The notes below the pieces were generated by a model. The model was not told where the DNA came from. It saw only the letters and a program-made list of their open reading frames with translations, and ran no database searches. From an uncultured Bacteroidota bacterium (lineage in GTDB: Bacteria > Bacteroidota > Bacteroidia > Chitinophagales > Saprospiraceae), in the NCBI GenBank assembly GCA_937926185.1, contig CALEYM010000328.1:1-14317 (forward strand): 14,317 bases of DNA, written 5' to 3'. The translations under genes and the position numbers were made by a program. Positions 1 to 6,714 of the stretch are shown here, in pieces. The first letter of the stretch is position 1, and every line of letters starts with the position of its first letter.

Positions 1-65
1 TGTTGTACTACAAGGTGGAAACGCCGACCGACAGCGCCGTGAAGAAGATGATACAAGCGAAGTAA
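1..65 (+). CDS. C-terminal end of an unidentified protein (partial)
   Basis: An open frame enters from the left edge and ends at TAA 63-65; its last residues read LYYKVETPTDSAVKKMIQAK. The only support is that the frame is open, the composition is protein-like (lysine-rich end) and hairpins follow directly after the stop. About twenty residues are too few to assign a family. The gene is convergent with the barrel gene whose stop is at 267. Confidence 0.45.
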   Translation, partial: LYYKVETPTDSAVKKMIQAK

Positions 66-142
66 CGCCGTCTGTCAGACGGCGTGAAAATAACCGCCTC
101 TTTCCCATCCCGGGTACCCGGCACGGGGAAGGGGCGGTTATT
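65..142 (+). terminator. Two successive hairpins after the plus-strand stop codon
   Basis: The first hairpin pairs ACGCCGTCTG (65-74) with CAGACGGCGT (76-85), a perfect 10-bp inverted repeat. The second pairs AATAACCGCC (89-98) with GGCGGTTATT (133-142) and continues inward with TTCCC (102-106) against GGGAA (126-130). Its loop carries the palindrome CCGGGTACCCGG (110-121). Only a weak T-rich stretch (TTGTTATA) follows the second stem, so it is a plausible but non-canonical terminator for the gene ending at 65. Confidence 0.5.
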
Positions 143-144
143 GT

Positions 145-264
145 TATACCTCGCGCCGCCAAGTTTTCAGCATGAGCCGTAGGTTTTCAAAAATTGAAAA
201 TTTTCGAAAATCTGTCCTTTGCTCAATACTTGCCCATGCTGAAAACTTGGCTACGTGAGGTATA
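145..264. repeat. 120-bp element with 30-bp terminal inverted repeats (MITE-like or large hairpin)
   Basis: The left arm 145-174 and the reverse complement of the right arm 235-264 match at 27 of 30 positions by my alignment, both starting TATACCTC and ending CCAAGTTTTCAGCATG. The 60-bp centre is not coding and has two smaller palindromes: TTTTCAA/TTGAAAA (184-190 with 194-200) and ATTTTCGAAAAT (200-211). The element fills the gap between two convergent genes and stops two bases before the stop codon of the barrel gene. No clear target-site duplication is visible, so it could be a miniature inverted-repeat element or simply a large intergenic hairpin. Confidence 0.6.
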
Positions 265-266
265 TA

Positions 267-1553
267 TCAAAAAGCCAGCCCGATTCGGAGTCCGCCCAGT
301 ATCTGAAATGAATTGTAATTATTATTAGTGGACCTGTCTTTTCCATTGTATTCTTCACCCCAGCCGGCCCCTAAGTTAAAGTCGATAAACCCATTTTTGA
401 ACATGCGGTACTGTATGCCCCAAACTAATCCGGTTTTGAGATGTGCGTTTTCACCCGTTATGGCTGAAGCCCCTGTCGCATCTACCGTTCTTACAGTAGC
501 ATGAGACCATGACCAATTGGTAGCCCATGCCAGATAAGCGCCGGAAAGATGGTTTCCTGATTTTCCCATGGCGATGCGCCGTTTTTGACTGTAATAATAC
601 CTGGTTTGCAATTGTATGCCATAGCCATATCCGCGCATTTCCTGGCTGATTGTGTTTTGGGAGTATTTGAAATTGCCATACTTCCCGTTTAAGGACCCTT
701 CCAATTCGATAGAAAATGGTGAATGGCCGATTTTTTGCTCCAAGGCTATCCGTGCCGTACCTGCCAGGTAGTCAGCGGTGATAAGATGGAAAAGATTGAA
801 TAAGTCTGCTTTAAACATCCTCCTTTCTTCGCGAAAACACTGTAATACTTCACAATAACCAGCATGCATGCCGGCCTTCGCTTTGGGTTGAGCCAATGCC
901 AGGCCGATAGCCGCCCGTGCCTCTGAGAATAATTGGGTACCTCCCCTGCTGAAACCAGTTTTTTCGTAATTGCGTATGCCTATGCCATAGGAAAAATCAA
1001 AAAAACCATAGTTGAACAAGCGGCGTTGCACCCCGAAACGGGCCATTGCGCCGCGGTATATCAGGCGGGGCTCGGAGGATTCCAGATTTCCGGCCTTAAT
1101 GATATGTGCGAGTTCGAGTCCCAGATAATTTCCACTGAAATTGCTGGCGCCACGTCCTTCCCGCACCCGTTTGCGCATGCCGAAATACCAGCGGGGCTCG
1201 AGGCGAAAGCCGTGATTACGCAGATCGAGGCCATCCAAAGAGAAATCAACTCCAAGCATATAGGAGGCGTTCAGGGAAAAAGCCTGGCCAGGCTTCCATT
1301 CTGCGTCGAAGCGCAGGCCCTCGTTGGCAAAACCGCCTTCCTGGGGACTAATGCCTACCGTGCTGGTCGCATCCCATTTGAACAGCCAGCGCGCCGGCTC
1401 GTGTATGCCGAATACTTCGTCGTAGCGGTTGACGATCCGCTGGCGTTCCAGCACGCCTTCTTCGGTGCGGATTTCAGGAGCGGGGAGCGTATCGGTTTGG
1501 GCGTTTATGGCGACCGTTTGTAAAAACAGGGCCGCAAGTACGGTATGCTTCAT
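267..1553 (-). CDS. Secreted outer-membrane barrel-type protein, paralog 1 (two-halves architecture)
   Basis: The 428-residue protein starts with a signal peptide (MKHTVLAALFLQTVAINAQ) and ends in GLRIGLAF, a terminal Phe typical of outer-membrane barrels. Alternating aromatic strands fill the rest. Two similar halves are visible. In the first, residues 117-146 (EPRWYFGMRKR...NFSGNYLGL) are followed by 172-193 (RFGVQRRLFNYGFFDF). In the second, 313-342 (QTRYYYSQKRR...NHLSGAYLA) are followed by 378-399 (WGIQYRMFKNGFIDF). The linker has C234 and C239 (C-x4-C). It closely resembles paralog 3 (residues 44-62 identical) and less closely paralog 2. It is the last gene of the minus-strand run, 83 bp after paralog 2. 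The molecular role is unknown; the envelope location is inferred. The ATG at 1553 gives the signal peptide directly. Confidence 0.85.
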   Translation of the reverse strand: MKHTVLAALFLQTVAINAQTDTLPAPEIRTEEGVLERQRIVNRYDEVFGIHEPARWLFKWDATSTVGISPQEGGFANEGLRFDAEWKPGQAFSLNASYMLGVDFSLDGLDLRNHGFRLEPRWYFGMRKRVREGRGASNFSGNYLGLELAHIIKAGNLESSEPRLIYRGAMARFGVQRRLFNYGFFDFSYGIGIRNYEKTGFSRGGTQLFSEARAAIGLALAQPKAKAGMHAGYCEVLQCFREERRMFKADLFNLFHLITADYLAGTARIALEQKIGHSPFSIELEGSLNGKYGNFKYSQNTISQEMRGYGYGIQLQTRYYYSQKRRIAMGKSGNHLSGAYLAWATNWSWSHATVRTVDATGASAITGENAHLKTGLVWGIQYRMFKNGFIDFNLGAGWGEEYNGKDRSTNNNYNSFQILGGLRIGLAF

Positions 1554-1636
1554 GGCAAAAAAGTAATATTATTTGAGAAGAAAGGATTGTATATCGCCAA
1601 ACCGGATCAGCCCGGGCGACGCGACGATTGACGGCT

Positions 1637-2977
1637 TTAAAAAGCCAGGCCGATTTTCAATTCAGATATGACAGCCAGTCCGTTATTCCAGGGAGAGCGC
1701 ACTACCTGATCTTGTTTGTATTGCTGGTAATCTTTCCACTGTTCCCAGCCCAGCCCGATTTTATATTCAAAATACATTCGTTTAAACAACCGGTGTTGGA
1801 TACCCGCTACCGGTGCAATCCGAATATTCGTGTTGGATTGTGTCACCGGATAGTCGTAATACGCCGGATTGTCCGACTTCGTTTTGGCGTAGCGAATGCC
1901 GGAATGAAGGCCAAGAAACAGGCCCGACAGGTTGTTGCCCGATTGCCCGCGCGCGATACGTTTTTTCAAAGTGAAATAATACCGGGGTTCGATGGAGAAC
2001 CCGGCGCCAAAAGTTTTTGAACTGCTCCTTTGGTTTTCCGGAGCGCCCGAATCATGAAAGTAGGAATAAGGCGCGGATATTTCAGTATGAACAGACCATG
2101 GGGAAGCGCCAATTTTCTGTTCATATCCTGCGGATAGGCGAACGGTTTTGATGTCGTCGTCAAAAGCGGGCATTAGTCGGAGCAAATCGATCTTGATCAG
2201 GCGTTTTTCTTCCCGGTAACACTGGATCAAATTACAGGAGGAAAAGGATTCTTTGGCTGTTTTGGGCGAGCTGAGAGCCCAGCCGACCGCCAACCGCAAG
2301 TCCAAAAAATGTCTCCAAATACGCTTGCTGGCCACTATATTGCCTTCCGTGTCAACCGTCAGGCGGTTTTGGGAGCGGATGCCGCTCCCTGCATTGATGT
2401 CAAAATATCCGCGCCGGAGCAGCCGGCGTTGTACCCCAAAGCGCAGGGAATGTTGTTGTGTCCAGCGCCGGTCATTTCCCTGAATGCCGGGGTTGTCAAA
2501 CAGATTGAGCCTGGCTTCCGTGGCCATGGAAACATAATTGCCCGACAGGTTGGCAGTATTTCTCCCTTCCGGCGAACGGTTGATCCGGCTGACGTACCAG
2601 CGCGGTTCGATGCCGAGGCGCAGGTAATCGAAAATCGATTCTCTGTCGCCGCTAAAGGCCGTGGCGACAACCGCGTTGAAAGAGAGCCGTTTTCCGGCCG
2701 CAATCTCTCCGGTGATTTCGAGTCTCCAGTCGTTCGGCCCATCGCCGGCGCCGAGATAATAGTCATCGGTGGTAAAATTGGGCAACAGGGCGAGCGCGTT
2801 CCATTTGAACAGCGCTTTTACGGGTTGATCGCGCAGGAATACGAAATCGAACGGCCCGGTAAAATATTGTTTTTCGAGCGGCCCACTTTCCTGCGTGACA
2901 ACTGTGAATGCAGTATCGGTTTGGGCGGACAATGCAGAGGCGCAAAATAGCGCGACAAAAAGAAGCATGTACGGCAT
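1637..2977 (-). CDS. Secreted outer-membrane barrel-type protein, paralog 2 (most divergent copy)
   Basis: The 446-residue protein has a signal peptide (MLLFVALFCASALSAQ) and the terminal strand LKIGLAF. Half 1 has EPRWYVSRINR...NLSGNYVS (124-150) and RFGVQRRLLRRGYFDI (179-194). Half 2 has EPRYYFTLKKR...NNLSGLFLG (330-356) and AGIQHRLFKRMYFEYKIGLGW (391-411). The linker cysteine pair is kept at C248 and C253. The N-terminal plug-like segment differs from the other two copies, which share the IRTE..LERQRIVN block. Either Met1 or Met4 could start; both precede the hydrophobic core. Upstream, 36 bp away, lies a leftover of the DUF4097 gene tail, mirroring the arrangement before paralog 3. The function is unknown. 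Confidence 0.84.
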   Translation of the reverse strand: MPYMLLFVALFCASALSAQTDTAFTVVTQESGPLEKQYFTGPFDFVFLRDQPVKALFKWNALALLPNFTTDDYYLGAGDGPNDWRLEITGEIAAGKRLSFNAVVATAFSGDRESIFDYLRLGIEPRWYVSRINRSPEGRNTANLSGNYVSMATEARLNLFDNPGIQGNDRRWTQQHSLRFGVQRRLLRRGYFDINAGSGIRSQNRLTVDTEGNIVASKRIWRHFLDLRLAVGWALSSPKTAKESFSSCNLIQCYREEKRLIKIDLLRLMPAFDDDIKTVRLSAGYEQKIGASPWSVHTEISAPYSYFHDSGAPENQRSSSKTFGAGFSIEPRYYFTLKKRIARGQSGNNLSGLFLGLHSGIRYAKTKSDNPAYYDYPVTQSNTNIRIAPVAGIQHRLFKRMYFEYKIGLGWEQWKDYQQYKQDQVVRSPWNNGLAVISELKIGLAF

Positions 2978-3013
2978 AGAACAGGCGTTTTTTTAGGTTA
3001 ATAGAAATGGCAG

Positions 3014-3085
3014 TTATTCCACGATAATTTTTCCGAAAGAAGCAGATACGTTTATTTCCGGGCGGCCCCGGCCTTGTTGCCAATG
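3014..3085 (-). pseudogene. Leftover C-terminus of a duplicated DUF4097 gene
   Basis: Read on the minus strand, these 72 bases encode HWQQGRGRPEINVSASFGKI then IVE and a stop. This is nearly identical to the last 23 residues of the full DUF4097 protein, which end HWQQGQGRPEINVSTSFGKI then VVE with the stop at 4503. DNA similarity is also obvious base by base from 3014 and 4503 up to the TTGTTGCCA block, then stops abruptly at a palindrome beginning at 3086. No start or remaining domain is present, so it is a duplication remnant rather than a gene. It sits 36 bp before barrel paralog 2, just as the full gene sits 33 bp before paralog 3. Confidence 0.85.
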
Positions 3086-3124
3086 CCACGGGTACAACCC
3101 GTGGAAAAATGCGAGGACATGTCC
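3086..3124. repeat. Paired palindromes, REP-like intergenic repeat candidate
   Basis: CCACGGGT (3086-3093) pairs with ACCCGTGG (3097-3104) around a 3-base loop, and GGACATGTCC (3115-3124) is a perfect palindrome. The first palindrome begins exactly where similarity of the DUF4097 leftover ends. This suggests that an inserted repeat or a deletion joint sits there. Only one copy is present in the window, so membership in a dispersed family cannot be shown. Confidence 0.4.
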
Positions 3125-3148
3125 AACCGCGAAGCAGTTGAATGCAGA

Positions 3149-3165
3149 AATCGTAAATCGTAATT
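3149..3165. repeat. Short tandem repeat of AATCGTA just past the stop of barrel paralog 3
   Basis: Two full copies of AATCGTA (3149-3155 and 3156-3162) are followed by a partial third. It lies in the 190-bp gap between barrel paralogs 3 and 2, directly after the paralog 3 stop. It is short and could be incidental. Confidence 0.35.
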
Positions 3166-3167
3166 CC

Positions 3168-4469
3168 TCAAAACGCCAGACCTGCCCGCAGCGAGCCCAT
3201 GATATACCATTCCTCGAAAGTATTCGTTCCGTTGGTTTCCGTAGTGACGCTTTCCTGGCCCCTGCCGGCGCCGAAATTAAAGTCGATAAAACCTTTTTCG
3301 AACAGTCGGTATTGAATACCCCACAGGAATCCGCCTCTGACAAGCGCCGTGGTATATTGCCTTTTTGAACTGTTGCCACTCGTGGGTATGAAAGTGGTGT
3401 TGTTCTGTCCCCAGCGGCTATCGCCTTGAAGGGCCAGGTAAGCGCCGGACAGGTTATTTCCCGATTTTCCGGTGGCAATCCGGCGTTTTTGCGCATAGTA
3501 GTACCTGCCCTGCAGTTGGGCGCCATAACTGAAGTTGCGAATCTTCTGAGTGGATGGTTCAGTAAAGGTAGAGTATTCATAATTGGCAAACCACCCCTGC
3601 AACATGCCTTCCAGTTCGACGGAAAAAGGCGAGTCGCCGATTTTTTGCTCCAGGGCTACCCGCGCCGTACCGGCGAATTGATCGGAAGCGGTGACCCGGA
3701 ATAAATTGAACAGGTCGATCTTGACCATGCGCCGTTCTTCACGAAAACATTGCAATACTTCGCAATATCCGGGCGCCTGGGTTTTACCGGCCGTTTTGGG
3801 CCGGGCAAGGGCCAGGCCCACACCTAAACGGGCATCGGAAAACAAGTTTGTCCTGCCCCTGCTGTAAACGGTCGACGGGAAGTTTCTTAGGCCTATTCCA
3901 TAAGAAATATCGAAAAATCCGTAGCGGAACAGCCGGCGTTGCAACCCGATACGCGCCAGGGCGCTGCTGTGCGCACGCACGCCGGATTCCGCTTTGCCGG
4001 CCCGGAGCAAGTTATGTAACTCCAAGCCGACATAATTACCGCTAAGGTTGCTGGCGCCGCGTCCCTCGCGCACCCGTTTGCGCATACCGAAATACCAGCG
4101 GGGCTCGAGGCTAAAGCCGTGGCTAAGCAGATCGAGGCCATCCAGGATGAAATCTATTCCAACCATATAGGAGGCATTCAGGGAAAACGCCTGACCGGGT
4201 TTCCATTCGGCGTCGAAGCGCAAGCCGCCGCCGTTGAAGTCATGTGCCAGGGGGTCAATACCTGTCGAGGGCAAAAAACCCGCCGCGTCCCATTTGAACA
4301 ACCAGCGCGCCGGCTCGTGTATGCCGAATACTTCGTCGTAGGGGTTGACGATGCGTTGCCGTTCCAGCATGCCTTGTTCGGTGCGGATTTCGGAAATGAC
4401 GGTATCGGTTTGTTGGGCGGATGCGAAAGCCGTATGCAGGAGCAGGGGAATAAGTGCTAAATGCTTCAT
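3168..4469 (-). CDS. Secreted outer-membrane barrel-type protein, paralog 3 (two-halves architecture)
   Basis: The 433-residue protein has a signal peptide (MKHLALIPLLLHTAFASAQQ) and ends SLRAGLAF. The first half carries EPRWYFGMRKR...NLSGNYVGL (122-149) and ARIGLQRRLFRYGFFDI (172-188). The second carries GRYYYAQKRR...NNLSGAYLA (321-346) and WGIQYRLFEKGFIDFNFGAG (383-402). The halves are joined by a linker with C236 and C241. Much of the first half is almost the same as in paralog 1 at both protein and DNA level, for example around 4068-4190 against 1163-1285. The gene begins 33 bp after the DUF4097 stop, so it is probably cotranscribed with the sigma / anti-sigma / DUF4097 genes. The barrel call rests on composition and the terminal Phe; no ligand or enzyme motif is recognised. 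Confidence 0.86.
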   Translation of the reverse strand: MKHLALIPLLLHTAFASAQQTDTVISEIRTEQGMLERQRIVNPYDEVFGIHEPARWLFKWDAAGFLPSTGIDPLAHDFNGGGLRFDAEWKPGQAFSLNASYMVGIDFILDGLDLLSHGFSLEPRWYFGMRKRVREGRGASNLSGNYVGLELHNLLRAGKAESGVRAHSSALARIGLQRRLFRYGFFDISYGIGLRNFPSTVYSRGRTNLFSDARLGVGLALARPKTAGKTQAPGYCEVLQCFREERRMVKIDLFNLFRVTASDQFAGTARVALEQKIGDSPFSVELEGMLQGWFANYEYSTFTEPSTQKIRNFSYGAQLQGRYYYAQKRRIATGKSGNNLSGAYLALQGDSRWGQNNTTFIPTSGNSSKRQYTTALVRGGFLWGIQYRLFEKGFIDFNFGAGRGQESVTTETNGTNTFEEWYIMGSLRAGLAF

Positions 4470-4502
4470 TTCGGGCGAGATATTTTAAGTGAAGTCAAAA
4501 GG

Positions 4503-5375
4503 TTATTCCACAACGATTTTTCCAAAAGAGGTAGACACATTAATTTCGGGGCGGCCCTGCCCCTGTTGCCAGTGGGCAACCGAGGCGGATTCGGCTTTGA
4601 ACGGCAGGCTCTTAGCCACTTCCACCTGTCCGTATTGAGCGTTCAGGCTGAAATTGTGGCGGGGTTGGGCGGCTACGTTGAGGGTTACGTCGGACTTGTT
4701 TGCTTTCACGGTGAGGTTGCCGGAGTCGCGTCCGGCGTCTACCCGTACGGCGCCGTATTCGCTGCGCACCGAGCAGTCGTTGCGCAGGTTGGCCAGCGAT
4801 ACGTCGGCCCGCCGGGCATCCACCTGCACGGCGCCGCCGAGGTTGCGCCCGGTCACGTCGCCATAGCGGCTGTCTACCTGCACTTTGCCGCCCAGGTTGG
4901 TCAGGGTGAAATTGCAAAACTCGCCGCTGAGCGCCACCGGGCCTTGCAGGCCGTCGAGGCGGGCCTGGCCGAACTTGTTGCGCAGGTTGACGGGGCATTG
5001 CCGGGGCAGCGATACGGTGATCTTTGCCTTGAGGTTGGAGCTCGGAAGCGGCTTGCCGGGCGGCAGCCCGATATAGACCCGGATGTAGATTTTTTTACCC
5101 ACGGTACTCACCACGAATTTCCAGGCGTTCACGTCGGCTTTGGCGGTGTCGAGCGCGGGATGTTTGGCGCTCAGTTCGGCCCGGACGGAGACCGTATTTC
5201 CTTCCGCGGGTTCCACGAGCACTTCGGCTTTTTCGCCGTTGATCTCCACCTCGTAGCCGGGTTTCCAGGCAACTGTTTTTTGTACGGTTTGCGTGACCAC
5301 CTGAAGGGTGGTTTGGGCGCCGGCACTGCCAGCCAGCAGGAGTAACACTGGTAGCAATTGTTTGATTTTCATCAT
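4503..5375 (-). CDS. DUF4097 / GIN-type secreted beta-helix (auto-adhesin-like) protein
   Basis: The 290-residue protein starts MMKIKQLLPVLLLLAGSAGAQ, a clear signal peptide; Met1 or Met2 (5375 or 5372) may start. An upstream in-frame TTG at 5441 would place 22 charged and proline-rich residues before the signal peptide and is rejected. After an N-terminal beta domain, the second half shows repeated short strands ending in D or V turns: NKFGQARLDGL, GEFCNFTLTNL, SRYGDVTGRNL, ARRADVSLANL, SEYGAVRVDAG, NKSDVTLNV, AQYGQVEVAKS. This is the ladder typical of the DUF4097 / head-GIN family, whose members are envelope or surface proteins of unclear role. It lies 67 bp after the anti-sigma gene, and a copy of its tail persists at 3014-3085. 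Confidence 0.85.
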   Translation of the reverse strand: MMKIKQLLPVLLLLAGSAGAQTTLQVVTQTVQKTVAWKPGYEVEINGEKAEVLVEPAEGNTVSVRAELSAKHPALDTAKADVNAWKFVVSTVGKKIYIRVYIGLPPGKPLPSSNLKAKITVSLPRQCPVNLRNKFGQARLDGLQGPVALSGEFCNFTLTNLGGKVQVDSRYGDVTGRNLGGAVQVDARRADVSLANLRNDCSVRSEYGAVRVDAGRDSGNLTVKANKSDVTLNVAAQPRHNFSLNAQYGQVEVAKSLPFKAESASVAHWQQGQGRPEINVSTSFGKIVVE

Positions 5376-5378
5376 TTT

Positions 5379-5408
5379 GATACGTTTTAGGTTAAGGGTA
5401 GGGTTACA
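5379..5408 (-). promoter_or_regulatory. Possible ECF-type promoter before the DUF4097 gene
   Basis: On the minus strand TGTAACC (5408-5402) is followed after 17 bases by CGTATC (5384-5379). This resembles the AAC-type -35 and CGT-type -10 of ECF promoters. A start point would fall practically at the first ATG, implying a leaderless transcript, which weakens the case. The same spacing occurs before the sigma gene. Confidence 0.22.
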
Positions 5409-5442
5409 GGGAGGGCTTTTATTAAAAGCAGGCCCCCTCAAT

Positions 5443-6075
5443 TCAGATCATGGCGATTATCTGCCGCAGTACTTCGGAGCGTTCCCGTTCGATGCGGGCC
5501 AGTTGGGTGTGCAGTTCGGGGTCGTCGCCGAAAGAGCCGAGCGCATGCCGCAGTTCGCTTTTGGCTTCCGTGAGTTCGTCGAGTTCCGTTTTCAGGGTTT
5601 TAAATTCCGGCTGTTCGCACACCGGCGCCTGTACGCGGCACAGGTTCCGGATGAGTTGGAAGGCTTCGTCTTCCGGTTCGGCATTCATTTGTAACAATTG
5701 TTCGTCGGCGACCTCCTGCGTAACGGCAATCAGGTCTTTGGTTTCCACGGCATTTCCCGCAGGCTGCTGCCACCACCAGGCGGCCAGCAGCAAGGCAACC
5801 GAGGCGGCCACTGCATACCAGACCGGGTGGAACCGGCCCCGGCGACTAAGCGTGGCGGTAAGCCGGCGGGGTGTGGTAGCAGTGGCGAGTTGTGCCTCGA
5901 TTTGGGTCCATATTTCCGACGGCGGTTCGTATTGGGGCAGGCGGTTGACGCCGGACGCCAGCGCGGCGTCGGCGTCCAGGTTTTTTTCCAGCGCATCCCA
6001 GACGGCCGGGGGCGGCGCGTATTCCGGGAGTTGTTGTAATCCTGCTTTCAGCGTATGGTGATTCAACTCTTTCAT
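5443..6075 (-). CDS. Putative anti-sigma factor, single-pass membrane protein
   Basis: The 210-residue protein starts at ATG 6075, 35 bp after the ECF sigma stop, and is its probable membrane-bound partner. Residues 1-80 are cytoplasmic. One transmembrane helix is at about 85-102 (WYAVAASVALLLAAWWW). The periplasmic part has C146 and C153 and a charged, helix-forming tail at 155-205. No classical zinc-binding HxxxCxxC motif is seen. The N-terminal part has a doubled motif: LPEYAPPPAVWDALEKNL at 16-33 and LPQYEPPSEIWTQIEAQL at 46-63, i.e. LPxYxPPxxxW followed by a helix. These may be the sigma-binding elements. The role is inferred from position and topology; sequence alone does not prove sigma binding. 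Confidence 0.75.
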   Translation of the reverse strand: MKELNHHTLKAGLQQLPEYAPPPAVWDALEKNLDADAALASGVNRLPQYEPPSEIWTQIEAQLATATTPRRLTATLSRRGRFHPVWYAVAASVALLLAAWWWQQPAGNAVETKDLIAVTQEVADEQLLQMNAEPEDEAFQLIRNLCRVQAPVCEQPEFKTLKTELDELTEAKSELRHALGSFGDDPELHTQLARIERERSEVLRQIIAMI

Positions 6076-6110
6076 TGTTTCTTTTTTTACCGGTTTGAAT
6101 GGCGAGATTT

Positions 6111-6638
6111 TTATTCACCCGCCATTGTACGCCGCAACATGGTTTGCAGTTTTTTCTTGGCGCCCCAAAGCTGGGATTTGGAGGTGCCTTCAGAAATGCC
6201 GAGCAGTTCGCCGATTTCACGGTGCGTATAACCTTCTATTTCAGCCAGCACGAACACCGCCCGGTAGCCGTCGGGCAAGCTCAGAATGGCTTTTTCTAAG
6301 TATTCGATATCCAATCCGGAGCCGCTCCAGTCGATGTGACCGGGGTCTTTTCTCATATCCAGTTCGTCGGGCAGGGGAGGGCGGCGTTCCGCTTTTCGCA
6401 CGGCGGTGCGCACCACGATGGTTTTGATCCAGGCGCCGAGCGTACTTCTGCCTTCGAAGCTGGCCAGATGCCGGAATACCAGCAAAAAAGCGTCCTGAAG
6501 CGTTTCGCCGGCCAGTTCGAAGTCGCCAGTTATCCGGTAGGCAATGGTGTACATGGCCTTGCAGTACCGTTCGTACAACAGGTGTTGGGCGCGGCGGTCG
6601 TGGTTCAGGCAGGCTTCTATGAGTTGGCGTTCCGTCAT
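6111..6638 (-). CDS. ECF-family RNA polymerase sigma factor
   Basis: The protein has 175 residues from ATG 6638 (MTERQLIEACL). An upstream TTG at 6689 would add 17 atypical residues and is rejected. Region 2 spans about residues 20-80: AQHLLYERYCKAMYTIAYRI, then TLQDAFLLVFRHLASF and LGAWIKTIVVRTAVR. Region 4 spans about 110-170: LPDGYRAVFVLAEIEGY, then the helix-turn-helix HREIGELLGISEGTSKSQLWGAKKKL. Length and the lack of region 3 fit the ECF family, which directs RNA polymerase to envelope or stress promoters and is normally held by a membrane anti-sigma factor, here the next gene. Likely targets are its own operon and the barrel genes downstream (inference). Confidence 0.93.
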   Translation of the reverse strand: MTERQLIEACLNHDRRAQHLLYERYCKAMYTIAYRITGDFELAGETLQDAFLLVFRHLASFEGRSTLGAWIKTIVVRTAVRKAERRPPLPDELDMRKDPGHIDWSGSGLDIEYLEKAILSLPDGYRAVFVLAEIEGYTHREIGELLGISEGTSKSQLWGAKKKLQTMLRRTMAGE

Positions 6639-6671
6639 GCTGCGGTCGTTTTCGCGAGTGTTTGTTGTAAA

Positions 6672-6699
6672 GAAGCCAACAGGGAGCAAAATGGTTGGA
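6672..6699 (-). promoter_or_regulatory. Possible ECF-type (autoregulatory) promoter of the sigma gene
   Basis: On the minus strand TCCAACC (6699-6693) is followed by 17 bases and then CTTC (6675-6672). This is the same spacing as TGTAACC-17-CGTATC before the DUF4097 gene. It lies in the 76-bp gap between the YitT-family stop and the sigma start, leaving a leader of about 25-30 bases. The motif is short and only partly matches known ECF promoters. Confidence 0.3.
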
Positions 6700-6714
6700 T
6701 ACCCTCAGATTTTT

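Noticed and set aside
4461..5345. A 294-codon open frame on the plus strand opposite the DUF4097 gene
   Set aside because: It is an antisense shadow of the beta-helix repeats; the apparent repeats in it come from the real gene's repeats.
5415..5429. Small hairpin GCTTTT/AAAAGC between the anti-sigma and DUF4097 genes as a terminator
   Set aside because: The stem is six AT-rich pairs with no U-run, and it would split a likely operon; left unassigned.
5373..5441. Longer DUF4097 protein from a TTG at 5441
   Set aside because: The extension would put 22 non-hydrophobic residues before a perfect signal peptide that has its own ATG codons.
6639..6689. Longer sigma factor from a TTG at 6689
   Set aside because: The extra 17 residues do not resemble the ECF N-terminus; ATG 6638 gives a normal start.
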